14,291 nt of DNA from Lysobacteraceae bacterium (GTDB lineage: Bacteria; Pseudomonadota; Gammaproteobacteria; Xanthomonadales; Xanthomonadaceae), in NCBI GenBank assembly GCA_003449515.1, contig DMHI01000207.1, positions 1 through 14,291 on the forward strand, written 5' to 3'. Positions within the stretch are counted from its first letter, which is position 1; each line of letters opens with the position of its first letter. Under the pieces are notes generated by a model. That model made no database searches. It was not told where the DNA came from and saw only the letters and a list, made by a program, of their open reading frames with translations. Of this stretch, positions 7,140 through 14,269 are shown one piece after another. The position numbers and the translations under genes were made by a program.

Positions 7140-7829
7140 ATGACCCACGCCATCGCCATCGTCGAAGACGAGCCCGCCATCCGCGACAACTACACCGAGG
7201 CCCTGCGCAAGCACGGCTTCGTCGTGCAGGCCTACGCGTCGCGTGCCGAGGCGCGCAGTGCCTTCGCCGCCAAACTGCCCGATCTGGTGATGATCGACGT
7301 CGGCCTGGGCGACGAACTCGAAGGCGGCTACGCGCTGTGCCGCGAATTGCGCACGCGCTCCTCGAGCCTGCCGATCCTGTTCCTGACCGCGCGCGACTCC
7401 GAGCTCGACGTGATTTCCGGCCTGCGCCTCGGTGCCGACGATTACCTCAGCAAGAGCGTCTCGCTGCCGCAGATCACCGCGCGCATCCACGCCCTGCTGC
7501 GCCGCGTGGAGGCGCTGCGGGCGCCGGCCGCCCGCGATTCGATCATCAGCCTGCGCGGCCTCAAGCTCGAGTTCGAGCGCATGCAGGTGAGCTGGAACGG
7601 CGAGGCGGTGCCGCTGACCGTCACCGAGTTCTGGATCGTGCACGCGCTGGTGCGCCACCCCGGCCACGTCAAGAACCGCGAGCAGCTGATGCGCGAGGCC
7701 CAGGTCGTGGTCGACGATGCCACCGTGACCTCGCACATCAAGCGCATCCGCCGCAAGTTCCAGGCCATCGACCCGCAGTTCGACGAGGTCGACACCGTGC
7801 ACGGCGCCGGCTACCGCTGGCGGCCGTGA
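7140..7829 (+). CDS. pdsR: OmpR-type response regulator, PdsR family
   Basis: A 229-residue response regulator. The receiver domain is residues 1-122: acidic pocket Glu9/Asp10, phosphoacceptor Asp53 in LVMIDVGLGDE, Thr83 in FLTARD, Lys105 in YLSKSVSLP. The C-terminal winged helix (about 136-229) has the OmpR-type recognition region VVDDATVTSHIKRIRRKFQ and ends HGAGYRW. The wording IVEDEPAIRDNY, IDVGLGDELEGG, LTVTEFWIVHALVRHPGHVK is that of the response regulator family named after the proteobacterial dedicated sortase system. The partner kinase follows 61 bases downstream and also matches. There is no Shine-Dalgarno; ATG 7140 lies seven bases after a -10 box. Target genes are unknown, and no sortase or sortase substrate is present here. 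Confidence 0.9.
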   Translation: MTHAIAIVEDEPAIRDNYTEALRKHGFVVQAYASRAEARSAFAAKLPDLVMIDVGLGDELEGGYALCRELRTRSSSLPILFLTARDSELDVISGLRLGADDYLSKSVSLPQITARIHALLRRVEALRAPAARDSIISLRGLKLEFERMQVSWNGEAVPLTVTEFWIVHALVRHPGHVKNREQLMREAQVVVDDATVTSHIKRIRRKFQAIDPQFDEVDTVHGAGYRWRP

Positions 7830-7852
7830 GCGAAGCGCACGTCAGCACCGGA

Positions 7853-7894
7853 ATGCGCGAGAACTTCCGCGTCCAGACCGCGCGCGCACGATGA
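7853..7894 (+). CDS. Possible 13-codon leader ORF before the sensor kinase
   Basis: In the 61 bases between regulator and kinase, ATG 7853 opens a short frame reading MRENFRVQTARAR. Its TGA overlaps the kinase ATG as ATGA (7891-7894). The kinase itself lacks a clear Shine-Dalgarno, so coupling through this mini-ORF is possible. A frame this short is easily chance. Confidence 0.2.
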   Translation: MRENFRVQTARAR

Positions 7895-9870
7895 CCCTCC
7901 GCCGCCAGCTGCTGCTGCTCGCGCTGATCGCGCTGGTACTGCCGTGGGCGGCGTGGCAGGCGCTGGTGCAGATGGAATCGCTGCTGCGCCAGGGCCAGCA
8001 GCAGGCGCTCGAAGCCTCGGCCGAGGCACTGGCGCGCAGCCTGGCGCTGCGTCCGGCACTGCTGCCGCCGGCGCAGCCGGCCCTGCGGCTGCACGAGTTG
8101 ACGACGGCGCCGCGACTCGACGGCGACCTTGTCGATTGGGGCGCGATCGCCCAGCCACTCGAGGCCGATGCCGGTGCGCCGGCACTGCGCTTCGCCATCG
8201 CGCACTACAACGATCGCCGGTTGATCGCGATCGCCGTCGATGACACGACGCCCGTGCGTGGTGAAGCGCACTGGCCCGGCGAGCTGGCCATCGACGCCGT
8301 CGTCATCGAGCTCGACACCAGCCTCGGGTCGATGCCGCTCAAGGTCGCGGCGCGTGCCGATGGGCCGATCCGCGCTGCCGCGCCCGACGGCAGTGCCGCC
8401 GCCGTGCTGGCCGAAGGCGGCTGGCGGGTCACGCCCCGCGGCTACGCGATCGAACTGGCGCTGCCGCAGGGCCTCACGGTGACTGCGTTGCGCCTCACCC
8501 AGCGCGATGCCGACGCCAGCGGAGGGGTGCGCGCGGCGGCCACGGCGCGCTTCCGGCTGTATCGCGCCGCGCCGGGATTGCCGGGCGAACTCGCGGCGCT
8601 GCTGCCCGCCGACGTGAAGGCCGTCGTCGTCGATGCGCGCGGCTGGACGCTGGCCCGCCACGGCGCGCTGCGTGCCGATGCGGCGGACGATGTGTTGTCG
8701 TGGCGGCGCGTGCTGTACCGCTGGATGCTCGACGCTGCGACCCGGGAGGTTTTCGTGCCGGATGCGTCGGCCCTGCGCGATGATCGCCCGGAGCGTCTCG
8801 CCGCATCGGAGGGCGATGCCGGATCGCGCTGGCGGCGCGATGCGCAAGGCACGCGATTGATCCTCAGCAGCGCGGTGCCTGTGCGCGTCGACGGCGAGGT
8901 GCGCGCGGTACTGCTGCTGGAGCGCAGCAATGCCGAAGCCCTGCTGCTCGCCGATCGCGCCGCTGCCCACCTGCTCGGCCTGACGCTGCTCGCCTTTCTC
9001 GCCTCGGGTGGCGTGGCTTTCCTGTTCGCCACCCGGCTGTCGCAGCGGATCCGCCGTTTGCGCGACGCCGCCGAACAGGCGCTGGACCGCAGTGGCGAGG
9101 TGCGGCGCTTCGACGTCTCGACCGCCGGCGACGAGATCGGCGACCTGTCGCGCAGCTTCTCTTCGCTGCTGGACGAAATCGCCGCCTACACCCGCTACCT
9201 GCGCTCGCTGGCCAGCACGCTCTCGCACGAGTTGCAAACGCCCCTGGCCATCGTCCGCAGCTCGCTCGACAACCTCGACCTCGAAGCCCTTCCGGCCGAT
9301 GCACGGCCCTACCTTGCGCGCGCCCGCGACGGCGTCGAGCGCATGGGCCTGCTGGTACGCACGATGAGCGAAGCCACGCGCATCGAACACGCGATCAGCG
9401 CCGCCGAGCACGAGGCGTTCGATCTCGCCAGGCTGCTGGCCGACGTGGGCGAGGGCTACCGCGACGTGCTGGCACCGCGCCGCCTGCGCATCGATGGCGT
9501 TGATTCGCCATGTCCGTACACCGGCGCGCCCGAGCTGCTGGTGCAGGCGCTCGACAAGCTCATCGACAACGCCCGTGGCTTCACGCCGGAGGATGGCGCG
9601 GTGGGCATCGCGCTGAAGCGTTCGGGCCGCGAGCTGCTGATCGAGGTATCGAACACCGGGCCAAGCCTGCCCGAGGCGATGCGGCATCGGCTGTTCGATT
9701 CGCTGGTGTCGATGCGCGAACGCCCGCGCGGCACGGATGGCGCGGTGCACCTCGGCTTCGGCCTGAACGTTGTCAGGCTGGTGGCGATGGCGCACGGCGG
9801 CAGCGCCGAGGCCGACAACCTCGCCGACGGCAGCGGCGTGGTGTTCCGCCTGCGCTTGGCGCTGCGCTGA
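7891..9870 (+). CDS. pdsS: Membrane sensor histidine kinase, PdsS family
   Basis: A 659-residue inner-membrane kinase. Helix 1 is at about 6-26 (LLLLALIALVLPWAAWQ). A large periplasmic sensor of about 330 residues contains APRLDGDLVDWG near residue 73, the start pattern of CBM9-like/DOMON-type beta-sandwich domains. Helix 2 is at about 361-381 and HAMP at 382-432. The phosphorylated His446 sits in TLSHELQTPL, the N box is LDKLIDNARGF (Asn560), and a degenerate G1 box EVSNTGPSLP has Asn in place of the usual Asp. The G2 box is HLGFGLNVVRL (620-630). The opening LRRQLLLLALIALVLPWA and the domain order match the kinase family of the proteobacterial dedicated sortase system. It forms a pair with the regulator just upstream. 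The signal sensed is unknown; a carbohydrate or similar envelope ligand is only a guess. Confidence 0.9.
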   Translation: MTLRRQLLLLALIALVLPWAAWQALVQMESLLRQGQQQALEASAEALARSLALRPALLPPAQPALRLHELTTAPRLDGDLVDWGAIAQPLEADAGAPALRFAIAHYNDRRLIAIAVDDTTPVRGEAHWPGELAIDAVVIELDTSLGSMPLKVAARADGPIRAAAPDGSAAAVLAEGGWRVTPRGYAIELALPQGLTVTALRLTQRDADASGGVRAAATARFRLYRAAPGLPGELAALLPADVKAVVVDARGWTLARHGALRADAADDVLSWRRVLYRWMLDAATREVFVPDASALRDDRPERLAASEGDAGSRWRRDAQGTRLILSSAVPVRVDGEVRAVLLLERSNAEALLLADRAAAHLLGLTLLAFLASGGVAFLFATRLSQRIRRLRDAAEQALDRSGEVRRFDVSTAGDEIGDLSRSFSSLLDEIAAYTRYLRSLASTLSHELQTPLAIVRSSLDNLDLEALPADARPYLARARDGVERMGLLVRTMSEATRIEHAISAAEHEAFDLARLLADVGEGYRDVLAPRRLRIDGVDSPCPYTGAPELLVQALDKLIDNARGFTPEDGAVGIALKRSGRELLIEVSNTGPSLPEAMRHRLFDSLVSMRERPRGTDGAVHLGFGLNVVRLVAMAHGGSAEADNLADGSGVVFRLRLALR

Positions 9871-9897
9871 AGGCCTGCGGCACGCCTTCGCGAGGTT

Positions 9898-9920
9898 GGG
9901 GCCCTCCGTGGCCCCCGTTT
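9898..9920 (+). terminator. Hairpin terminator after the kinase gene
   Basis: GGGGCC (9898-9903) pairs with GGCCCC (9910-9915) around a six-base loop, followed by CGTTTCTT, a modest T-rich tail. A second small stem GAAGGC/GCCTTC lies just before it (9869-9889). It separates the two-component genes from trpE. Confidence 0.55.
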
Positions 9921-9996
9921 CTTCCCTGACGATGCCGGTGCAGTGTGACCGCGCCCTGTGACAGTTGATCGGCGCCGCGGCTCGGGCCAGCGGCGC

Positions 9997-10005
9997 TGGC
10001 ATACT
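9997..10005 (+). promoter_or_regulatory. Candidate extended -10 promoter for trpE
   Basis: TGGCATACT reads as an extended -10 (TGn followed by CATACT), 43 bases before ATG 10049. No -35 is seen at 17 bases. The region from 9871 to 10048 has no short ORF with adjacent Trp codons, so a classical leader-peptide attenuator was not found. Confidence 0.4.
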
Positions 10006-10048
10006 GCGGGGCCCTCACGCTGCGGCTCGCGCCGCCCTGCACGCACCG

Positions 10049-11521
10049 ATGAACGCTGCTGATTTCGCAGGCCTCGCCGCTGCCGGCCACAACCGCATCC
10101 CGGTGGTGCGCGAGGTGCTCTCCGACCTCGACACGCCGTTGTCGGTGTACCTCAAGCTGGTCGACGGCCCGAACGCCTACCTGTTCGAGTCGGTCGAAGG
10201 CGGCGAGAACTGGGGCCGCTACAGCATCATCGGCCTGCCGGCGCGGCGCACCTGGTCGGTGCACGGCCACACGCTGAGCACGCGCGAGTTCGGCGAAGTG
10301 ATCGAGACGCGCGAACTGGCCGACCCGCTGGGCGAAGTGGAGCGCCTGCGCGCCGCATACTCGGTGCCGCGCATCGACGACCTGCCGGGTTTCACCGGCG
10401 GCCTCGTCGGCTGGTTCGGCTTCGAGTGCATCGGTTACATCGAGCCGAAGCTCGCAAAGCCCGTGGCACCCGACCACCTCGGCACGCCCGAGATCTTCCT
10501 GATGCTCAGCGAAGAGCTGGCGGTGTTCGACAACCTGAAGGGCAAGCTGTACCTGATCGTGCACGCCAACCCGGCCGAGCCGCAGGCGCTGGCCCGCGCG
10601 CAGGCACGACTCGATTCGTTGACGCATCGGCTGCGCCACGCCGGCGCGAGCTATCCCGACGTGCTCGATGCCGGAGTGGTCGACGAATCGCACTTTGTCT
10701 CCAGCTTCAGCAAGGACGGCTTCAAGGCCGCGGTGCTGAAGGCCAAGGACTACATCGCCGCCGGTGACGCTTTCCAGGTGGTGCTGAGCCAGCGCCTGTC
10801 GGTGCCGTTCAAGGCGCGGCCAGTCGACGTCTACCGCGCGCTGCGCGCGTTGAACCCCTCGCCCTACATGTACTTCCTCGACACCGGCGCGCTGCAGGTG
10901 GTCGGCTCGTCGCCGGAGATCCTGGTGCGCCAGCAGCAGGGCATGGTGACGGTGCGCCCGATCGCCGGCACGCGGCCGCGAGGCGTCACGCCCGACGCCG
11001 ACAAGGCGCTGGAAGCCGAACTGCTCAGTGATCCGAAAGAGCGCGCCGAGCACCTGATGCTGATCGACCTCGGCCGCAACGACGCGGGCCGCGTCAGTGA
11101 GGCCGGCAGCGTGCGCGTGCCCGAGCAGTTCGTCATCGAGCGCTACAGCCACGTCATGCACATCGTTTCGGAAGTGCAGGGGACGCTGAAGGCGGGCTTG
11201 AGCTATGCCGATGTGCTGAAGGCGACCTTCCCCGCCGGCACCGTGAGCGGCGCGCCGAAGATCCGCGCGCTCGAGATCATCCGCGAGCTGGAACCGCACC
11301 AGCGCAACCTCTACGCCGGCGCGGTGGGTTACGTGAACTGGTGGGGCGATGCCGACACCGCCATCGCCATCCGCACCGCTGTCATCACCAGCGGCCACCT
11401 GCACGTGCAGGCCGGTGCCGGCATCGTCTACGACTCCGACCCCGAGAAAGAGTGGGAGGAGACGATGAGCAAGAGCCGCGCCCTGTTCCGCGCGGTGGCG
11501 CAGGCGGCGCGGGGGCTGTAG
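10049..11521 (+). CDS. trpE: Anthranilate synthase component I
   Basis: A 490-residue enzyme that makes anthranilate from chorismate, the first committed step of tryptophan synthesis, with ammonia supplied by the TrpG glutaminase subunit. The N-terminal feedback-site motif is seen as YLFESVEGGENWGRYSIIG (44-62). The chorismate-binding domain (about 220-485) has GDAFQVVLSQRL (239-250), NPSPYMYFLD (269-278), SSPEILVR (287-294), IAGTRPRG (305-312), ERAEHLMLIDLGRNDAGRVS (331-350), FPAGTVSGAPKIRA (394-407) and GAGIVYDSDPEKEWEET (456-472). ATG 10049 is chosen because the family N-terminus begins there; the frame extends upstream without homology. Nothing suggests inactivity. Downstream, trpG would be expected, but a restriction-modification cassette intervenes. 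Confidence 0.96.
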   Translation: MNAADFAGLAAAGHNRIPVVREVLSDLDTPLSVYLKLVDGPNAYLFESVEGGENWGRYSIIGLPARRTWSVHGHTLSTREFGEVIETRELADPLGEVERLRAAYSVPRIDDLPGFTGGLVGWFGFECIGYIEPKLAKPVAPDHLGTPEIFLMLSEELAVFDNLKGKLYLIVHANPAEPQALARAQARLDSLTHRLRHAGASYPDVLDAGVVDESHFVSSFSKDGFKAAVLKAKDYIAAGDAFQVVLSQRLSVPFKARPVDVYRALRALNPSPYMYFLDTGALQVVGSSPEILVRQQQGMVTVRPIAGTRPRGVTPDADKALEAELLSDPKERAEHLMLIDLGRNDAGRVSEAGSVRVPEQFVIERYSHVMHIVSEVQGTLKAGLSYADVLKATFPAGTVSGAPKIRALEIIRELEPHQRNLYAGAVGYVNWWGDADTAIAIRTAVITSGHLHVQAGAGIVYDSDPEKEWEETMSKSRALFRAVAQAARGL

Positions 11522-11680
11522 CTGCTCGTTAGGAATTGGCGTTCCGCGACGGATTCGCGTGTCGCTATGGTCGGGGTGATCGGCTTCCGTTTGAGCGAGT
11601 GGTCAGGCAATCCGCACTGTCCTGCATGAATCTGACTTGCCGTTCCTACAATCCGGCGGAGTACCTCGGTGATCTGAGCG
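11522..11680. other. Intergenic stretch between trpE and the endonuclease gene (convergent)
   Basis: These 159 bases lie between two converging genes. Only weak inverted repeats are visible, such as GCGAC (11546-11550) with GTCGC (11561-11565). There is no strong terminator or T-run on either strand and no convincing small gene. The left edge of the acquired segment probably lies here. Confidence 0.5.
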
Positions 11681-12664
11681 CTACTTGCCTTTTGCCTGTT
11701 CAATACGAAGGCTCGGGTCTGACTCGTGTTCTTCGATGATCTCGTTGTAGGTGTCGATGATCCGAAGAATGGTCTCAGTCCTTCCTTCTGCCCGGAACTG
11801 ACCAATCTCGAACACGTTGGTCGCGACAAACTGCTCGAATTCGATCACGTCAACTCGATCTGAAATGGCGGCGTTGTCCAGCAGGCCCTCGGCCATGGTC
11901 ACGCCGCGTGGCAAGGTGATGATGAGGGGGCGCTTGCTGTGTGCGAGGTTTTCTTGGCATTTCTGGATGAGGGCTTCCGAAGGGGATGTTGTGACATGAA
12001 CGGCGACGTCTCCAATGTCGAAGTCTCCATGCCGTCCGGGCCTCTGGTCACTCGCATTCGCAGAGTTGTGTTGCAGTGTTTCGGTATCGCCAAGGCAGAC
12101 AGTCAATTTGGCACCGACAAGGTGCTGCATCATTGTGCCGACATACCTCGTGCCTGAGGAATCCTTCTGGCGGTTGAATGCTTGTCCGAGAAGCTGACGC
12201 ACTGCGGCGCGAACGCTCCAAGAGGTGTCCAATTTCAGTACGAAAGGCTTGCCGGCGAAGAAATCTCGTACTTTTTGGACCCAGAAGTATTCCGCTGACT
12301 CAAGGTCAACGTGATGCCCGGCATCACGGCGTCCGTTGATGAACTCGACGTATGCTCGCATCCTCGCGATGCTGCCGCGGCTAGTTCTTCCTCCTTCTTC
12401 GGCGAGAACTCGCGTTATGCCATGCCGTTCTCTGCCGAGAATCGCTTGCACTGCCCCTCTTCCAAGTCCGAGAACCTGTCCTCCTTGGTCGGTTAGAAGG
12501 CTGTTCGGGTCAATAGGATGTTTGAGCGTCTTCACAGTTTCGTTGATGACTAGTGCAACGCACAGTGGCCCCTTGCTGCTTGTAAAACTGTTTGCCTTGG
12601 CGAAGTCCGCGAGGGACTTCTGCCACTCAGCTTCGGCTTCAGCAGTTGGGGTTGAGATTTTCAT
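11681..12664 (-). CDS. DUF4928-family protein, probable type II restriction endonuclease
   Basis: A 327-residue protein that I recognise as DUF4928-like, a family found beside cytosine-5 methyltransferases and presumed to be the restriction enzyme. Its most conserved-looking block is HGDFDIGDVAVHVTTSPSEA (212-231), followed by LIQKCQENL (232-240). Toward the C-terminus are QFVATNVFEIGQF (278-290) and a helix ending YNEIIEEHESDPSLRI (306-321), the usual family end. The Asp-rich strand then HVT could be a variant nuclease core, but the ordinary ExK of PD-(D/E)xK enzymes is not evident. The start ATG overlaps the methyltransferase TGA as ATGA, so it is translated second and coupled, which suits a toxic enzyme made after its methylase. 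GC content is well below the flanking genes. The recognition site cannot be read from sequence. Confidence 0.72.
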   Translation of the reverse strand: MKISTPTAEAEAEWQKSLADFAKANSFTSSKGPLCVALVINETVKTLKHPIDPNSLLTDQGGQVLGLGRGAVQAILGRERHGITRVLAEEGGRTSRGSIARMRAYVEFINGRRDAGHHVDLESAEYFWVQKVRDFFAGKPFVLKLDTSWSVRAAVRQLLGQAFNRQKDSSGTRYVGTMMQHLVGAKLTVCLGDTETLQHNSANASDQRPGRHGDFDIGDVAVHVTTSPSEALIQKCQENLAHSKRPLIITLPRGVTMAEGLLDNAAISDRVDVIEFEQFVATNVFEIGQFRAEGRTETILRIIDTYNEIIEEHESDPSLRIEQAKGK

Positions 12665-14010
12665 TTGTTGGCATCCAAGATCGACTCGAGAACATGCTTC
12701 GCGAGGTGCGCCACAACTGGGACTGCAACTCCGTCGCCAGCTACGTGATACGCGTCGTTGTAGTTCCTCGGCAGGATGTATGTGTCCGGGAGACCCATCA
12801 GTCTGGCCGCTTCGCGTGGTGAAAGGAGTCGGGATCGGACCGTCGCGCCTTCCACAACTAGGATGATCTGACGGCTCGAACCTCCAGCCGGTGTTCGTAG
12901 GCAGCCTGCGATGGAGTCGAACCTGACTTCAGCTCGCTGTGCCTTGACTCCGAACTCGTCGGCTCGGGTTCGCTTATACACCGCCCCAACCGTTCGGCGG
13001 CCAGACTTTTTCGCTGTTTCGAGCTTCGCGAGGTTCACCTCGCTCATCATCGAAATGAGCTTTTTGGTCTGGCTCTCGGTATGCCACTCAACCCCGGCGG
13101 GCTCATCTTCAACGATGTCGACAAAGTCCGAGGGGCGTGGATCTGGTGTAGGGAGTTTCCACCATTGCCACGCTCGTTGGGCTTCCTCTGTCAGTCCGTC
13201 ATGTGCCTCAAGCATTCTCGGGGGGTGCCAGAGCGGTGTGTGACGCTTAGAGGTGATGCTCGGAGGTATATACAGATCGCTGCGCACCCCGACTATGAAC
13301 ACCCGAGGGCGCGATTGTGGGACAAAGTGGCGAGCATCGAGTACGACAGCGCCGAAGCGGTACCCGATCTCAGTGAGCGCAGAGCCGATCGCTGCGAAGT
13401 CCTTGCTCTTGTTCGCTGTCAGGATGCCGTAGACGTTTTCAAGGACGATCAGCTTGGGGCTCTTGCCTTTCGCGTTCAGTCCCTGCATCAGTCGCCAGAA
13501 GGCCCAAAATGTCCCGGAGCGAGTCTGCACCTTGTCCTGCCAGTGGCCGATGCCCTCGTAGTTCCCCGCAAGCGAAAGGTCTTGGCATGGGAAAGAGGCC
13601 CATGCCATGTGGGCGGGTGCAGGGAGGTCATCGATCGTTAACCTGTTGATGTCACCGACGATCAACTCCGCACCGCCATCCCAGTTTTCCCGGTAGGTCC
13701 GGGCCTTCATCGCGTCGAAGTCATTCGCCAACAGGCAGTCCCAGCGTTCGCCCAAGCCGGCGCGGGCCATGCCCCCGCCTGCGAAGAACTCATAGAAGCC
13801 GAAATCGGGGTGAGAGCGTGTTGCTTTGCGGCAGGAGTACTCGCCGCTGTCCTCGCGCACCTCATCTCGGGAGAGCTTCTCTTGGATGGCGCGCTCCAGC
13901 CACGCGCTCATCGTCAGGCGTCCCCCGTCCTTGGTGCGTACTTGCTCGATTCGACGGTATGTGCCTCTGTCGAGGCGCAGGCTGGTGCGGTGTTCTTGGA
14001 GGCGGGTCAT
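12661..14010 (-). CDS. DNA (cytosine-5) methyltransferase with N-terminal ribbon-helix-helix-like domain
   Basis: A 449-residue type II modification enzyme transferring a methyl group from SAM to C5 of cytosine. Motifs in order: I FYEFFAGGGMARAGLG (72-87), IV SFPCQDLSLAG with catalytic Cys142, VI ENVYG (191-195), VIII QSRPRVFIVG (232-241), a variable target-recognition region at about 255-365, IX RLLSPREAARLMGLP (394-408), X YHVAGDGVAVPVV (421-433). The first 50 residues are not part of the catalytic fold. TSLRLDRGTYRRIEQVRTK then MSAWLERAIQEKL has the strand-helix-helix spacing of Arc/CopG DNA-binding domains. ATG 14010 is the first start of the frame and includes that domain; there is no Shine-Dalgarno. 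It is the first gene of a two-gene operon with the DUF4928 protein. Confidence 0.93.
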   Translation of the reverse strand: MTRLQEHRTSLRLDRGTYRRIEQVRTKDGGRLTMSAWLERAIQEKLSRDEVREDSGEYSCRKATRSHPDFGFYEFFAGGGMARAGLGERWDCLLANDFDAMKARTYRENWDGGAELIVGDINRLTIDDLPAPAHMAWASFPCQDLSLAGNYEGIGHWQDKVQTRSGTFWAFWRLMQGLNAKGKSPKLIVLENVYGILTANKSKDFAAIGSALTEIGYRFGAVVLDARHFVPQSRPRVFIVGVRSDLYIPPSITSKRHTPLWHPPRMLEAHDGLTEEAQRAWQWWKLPTPDPRPSDFVDIVEDEPAGVEWHTESQTKKLISMMSEVNLAKLETAKKSGRRTVGAVYKRTRADEFGVKAQRAEVRFDSIAGCLRTPAGGSSRQIILVVEGATVRSRLLSPREAARLMGLPDTYILPRNYNDAYHVAGDGVAVPVVAHLAKHVLESILDANK

Positions 14011-14023
14011 GGTAGCGAGTTTT

Positions 14024-14049
14024 TGGCGCCAGTTTCTGGCCCCATCCTA
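14024..14049 (-). promoter_or_regulatory. Putative promoter and tandem operator of the restriction-modification operon
   Basis: Upstream of ATG 14010 are a perfect palindrome TGGCGCCA (14024-14031) and a one-mismatch copy TGGCCCCA (14037-14044), 13 bp start to start. They abut a candidate minus-strand -10 box TAGGAT (14049 to 14044). Tandem sites about one helical turn apart over the start of transcription are what ribbon-helix-helix repressors use. Use by the methyltransferase's own N-terminal domain is inference. Confidence 0.4.
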
Positions 14050-14100
14050 CAGACTCCGCACCCGTCGGCCCAGCGTGCAAGTTTGTAACGCCGCGTCTAT

Positions 14101-14269
14101 TCCCACCTCTGATGCATGCGCCAGTGGAGGCACGGACGATCCTCTCGGATATGCTCGCGTGAATGCCGGTCGGTTCGCGTGCGGTGACGCGAAGATTTGA
14201 TGCAACCGCGGATACAAGATGCCTCTATCGGGCCAGTCTGACCAAGCAGATCAATGAGTTGCCAGAAAT
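14101..14269 (+). promoter_or_regulatory. trpG upstream region
   Basis: This leader before trpG holds a possible -10 TATGCT (14150-14155) and an ATACAAGAT element (14212-14220), neither with a good -35. With the cassette in between, trpG and anything downstream would need a promoter here or read-through from trpE across about 2.7 kb of opposing genes. No gene was recognised in it. Confidence 0.3.

Larger units (their letters stand above)
11522..14100. other. Likely acquired restriction-modification islet between trpE and trpG
   Basis: The segment carries only the methyltransferase and its partner, on the strand opposite to the trp genes, and its base composition differs: a hand count gives 30 G/C in the 60 bases from 12061 against 48 in the 60 bases from 8521. 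No transposase, integrase or clear terminal repeat was found. The limits are approximate, with the right end put near 14100 by composition only. Confidence 0.6.

Noticed and set aside
7738..10002. 754-codon minus-strand frame over the kinase
   Set aside because: Same kind of shadow; the composition is dominated by Arg, Ala, Gln and His with no recognisable fold, and the plus strand has a full kinase.
9871..10048. Tryptophan attenuator upstream of trpE
   Set aside because: No short ORF with adjacent Trp codons and no set of alternative stems was found; only a terminator for the previous gene and a candidate promoter.
11536..11739. 67-codon plus-strand ORF after trpE
   Set aside because: It runs into the 3' end of the endonuclease gene on the other strand, has no ribosome site and no recognisable motif.
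11554..14181. 8-bp repeat TTCGCGTG at 11554-11561 and 14174-14181 as a target-site duplication of the cassette
   Set aside because: One shared 8-mer between flanks of this size is expected by chance, and the copies do not sit at clear composition borders.
13826..14200. Plus-strand ORFs opposite the methyltransferase 5' end
   Set aside because: They are shadows over the RHH-like region and upstream DNA, with no motif and no ribosome site.
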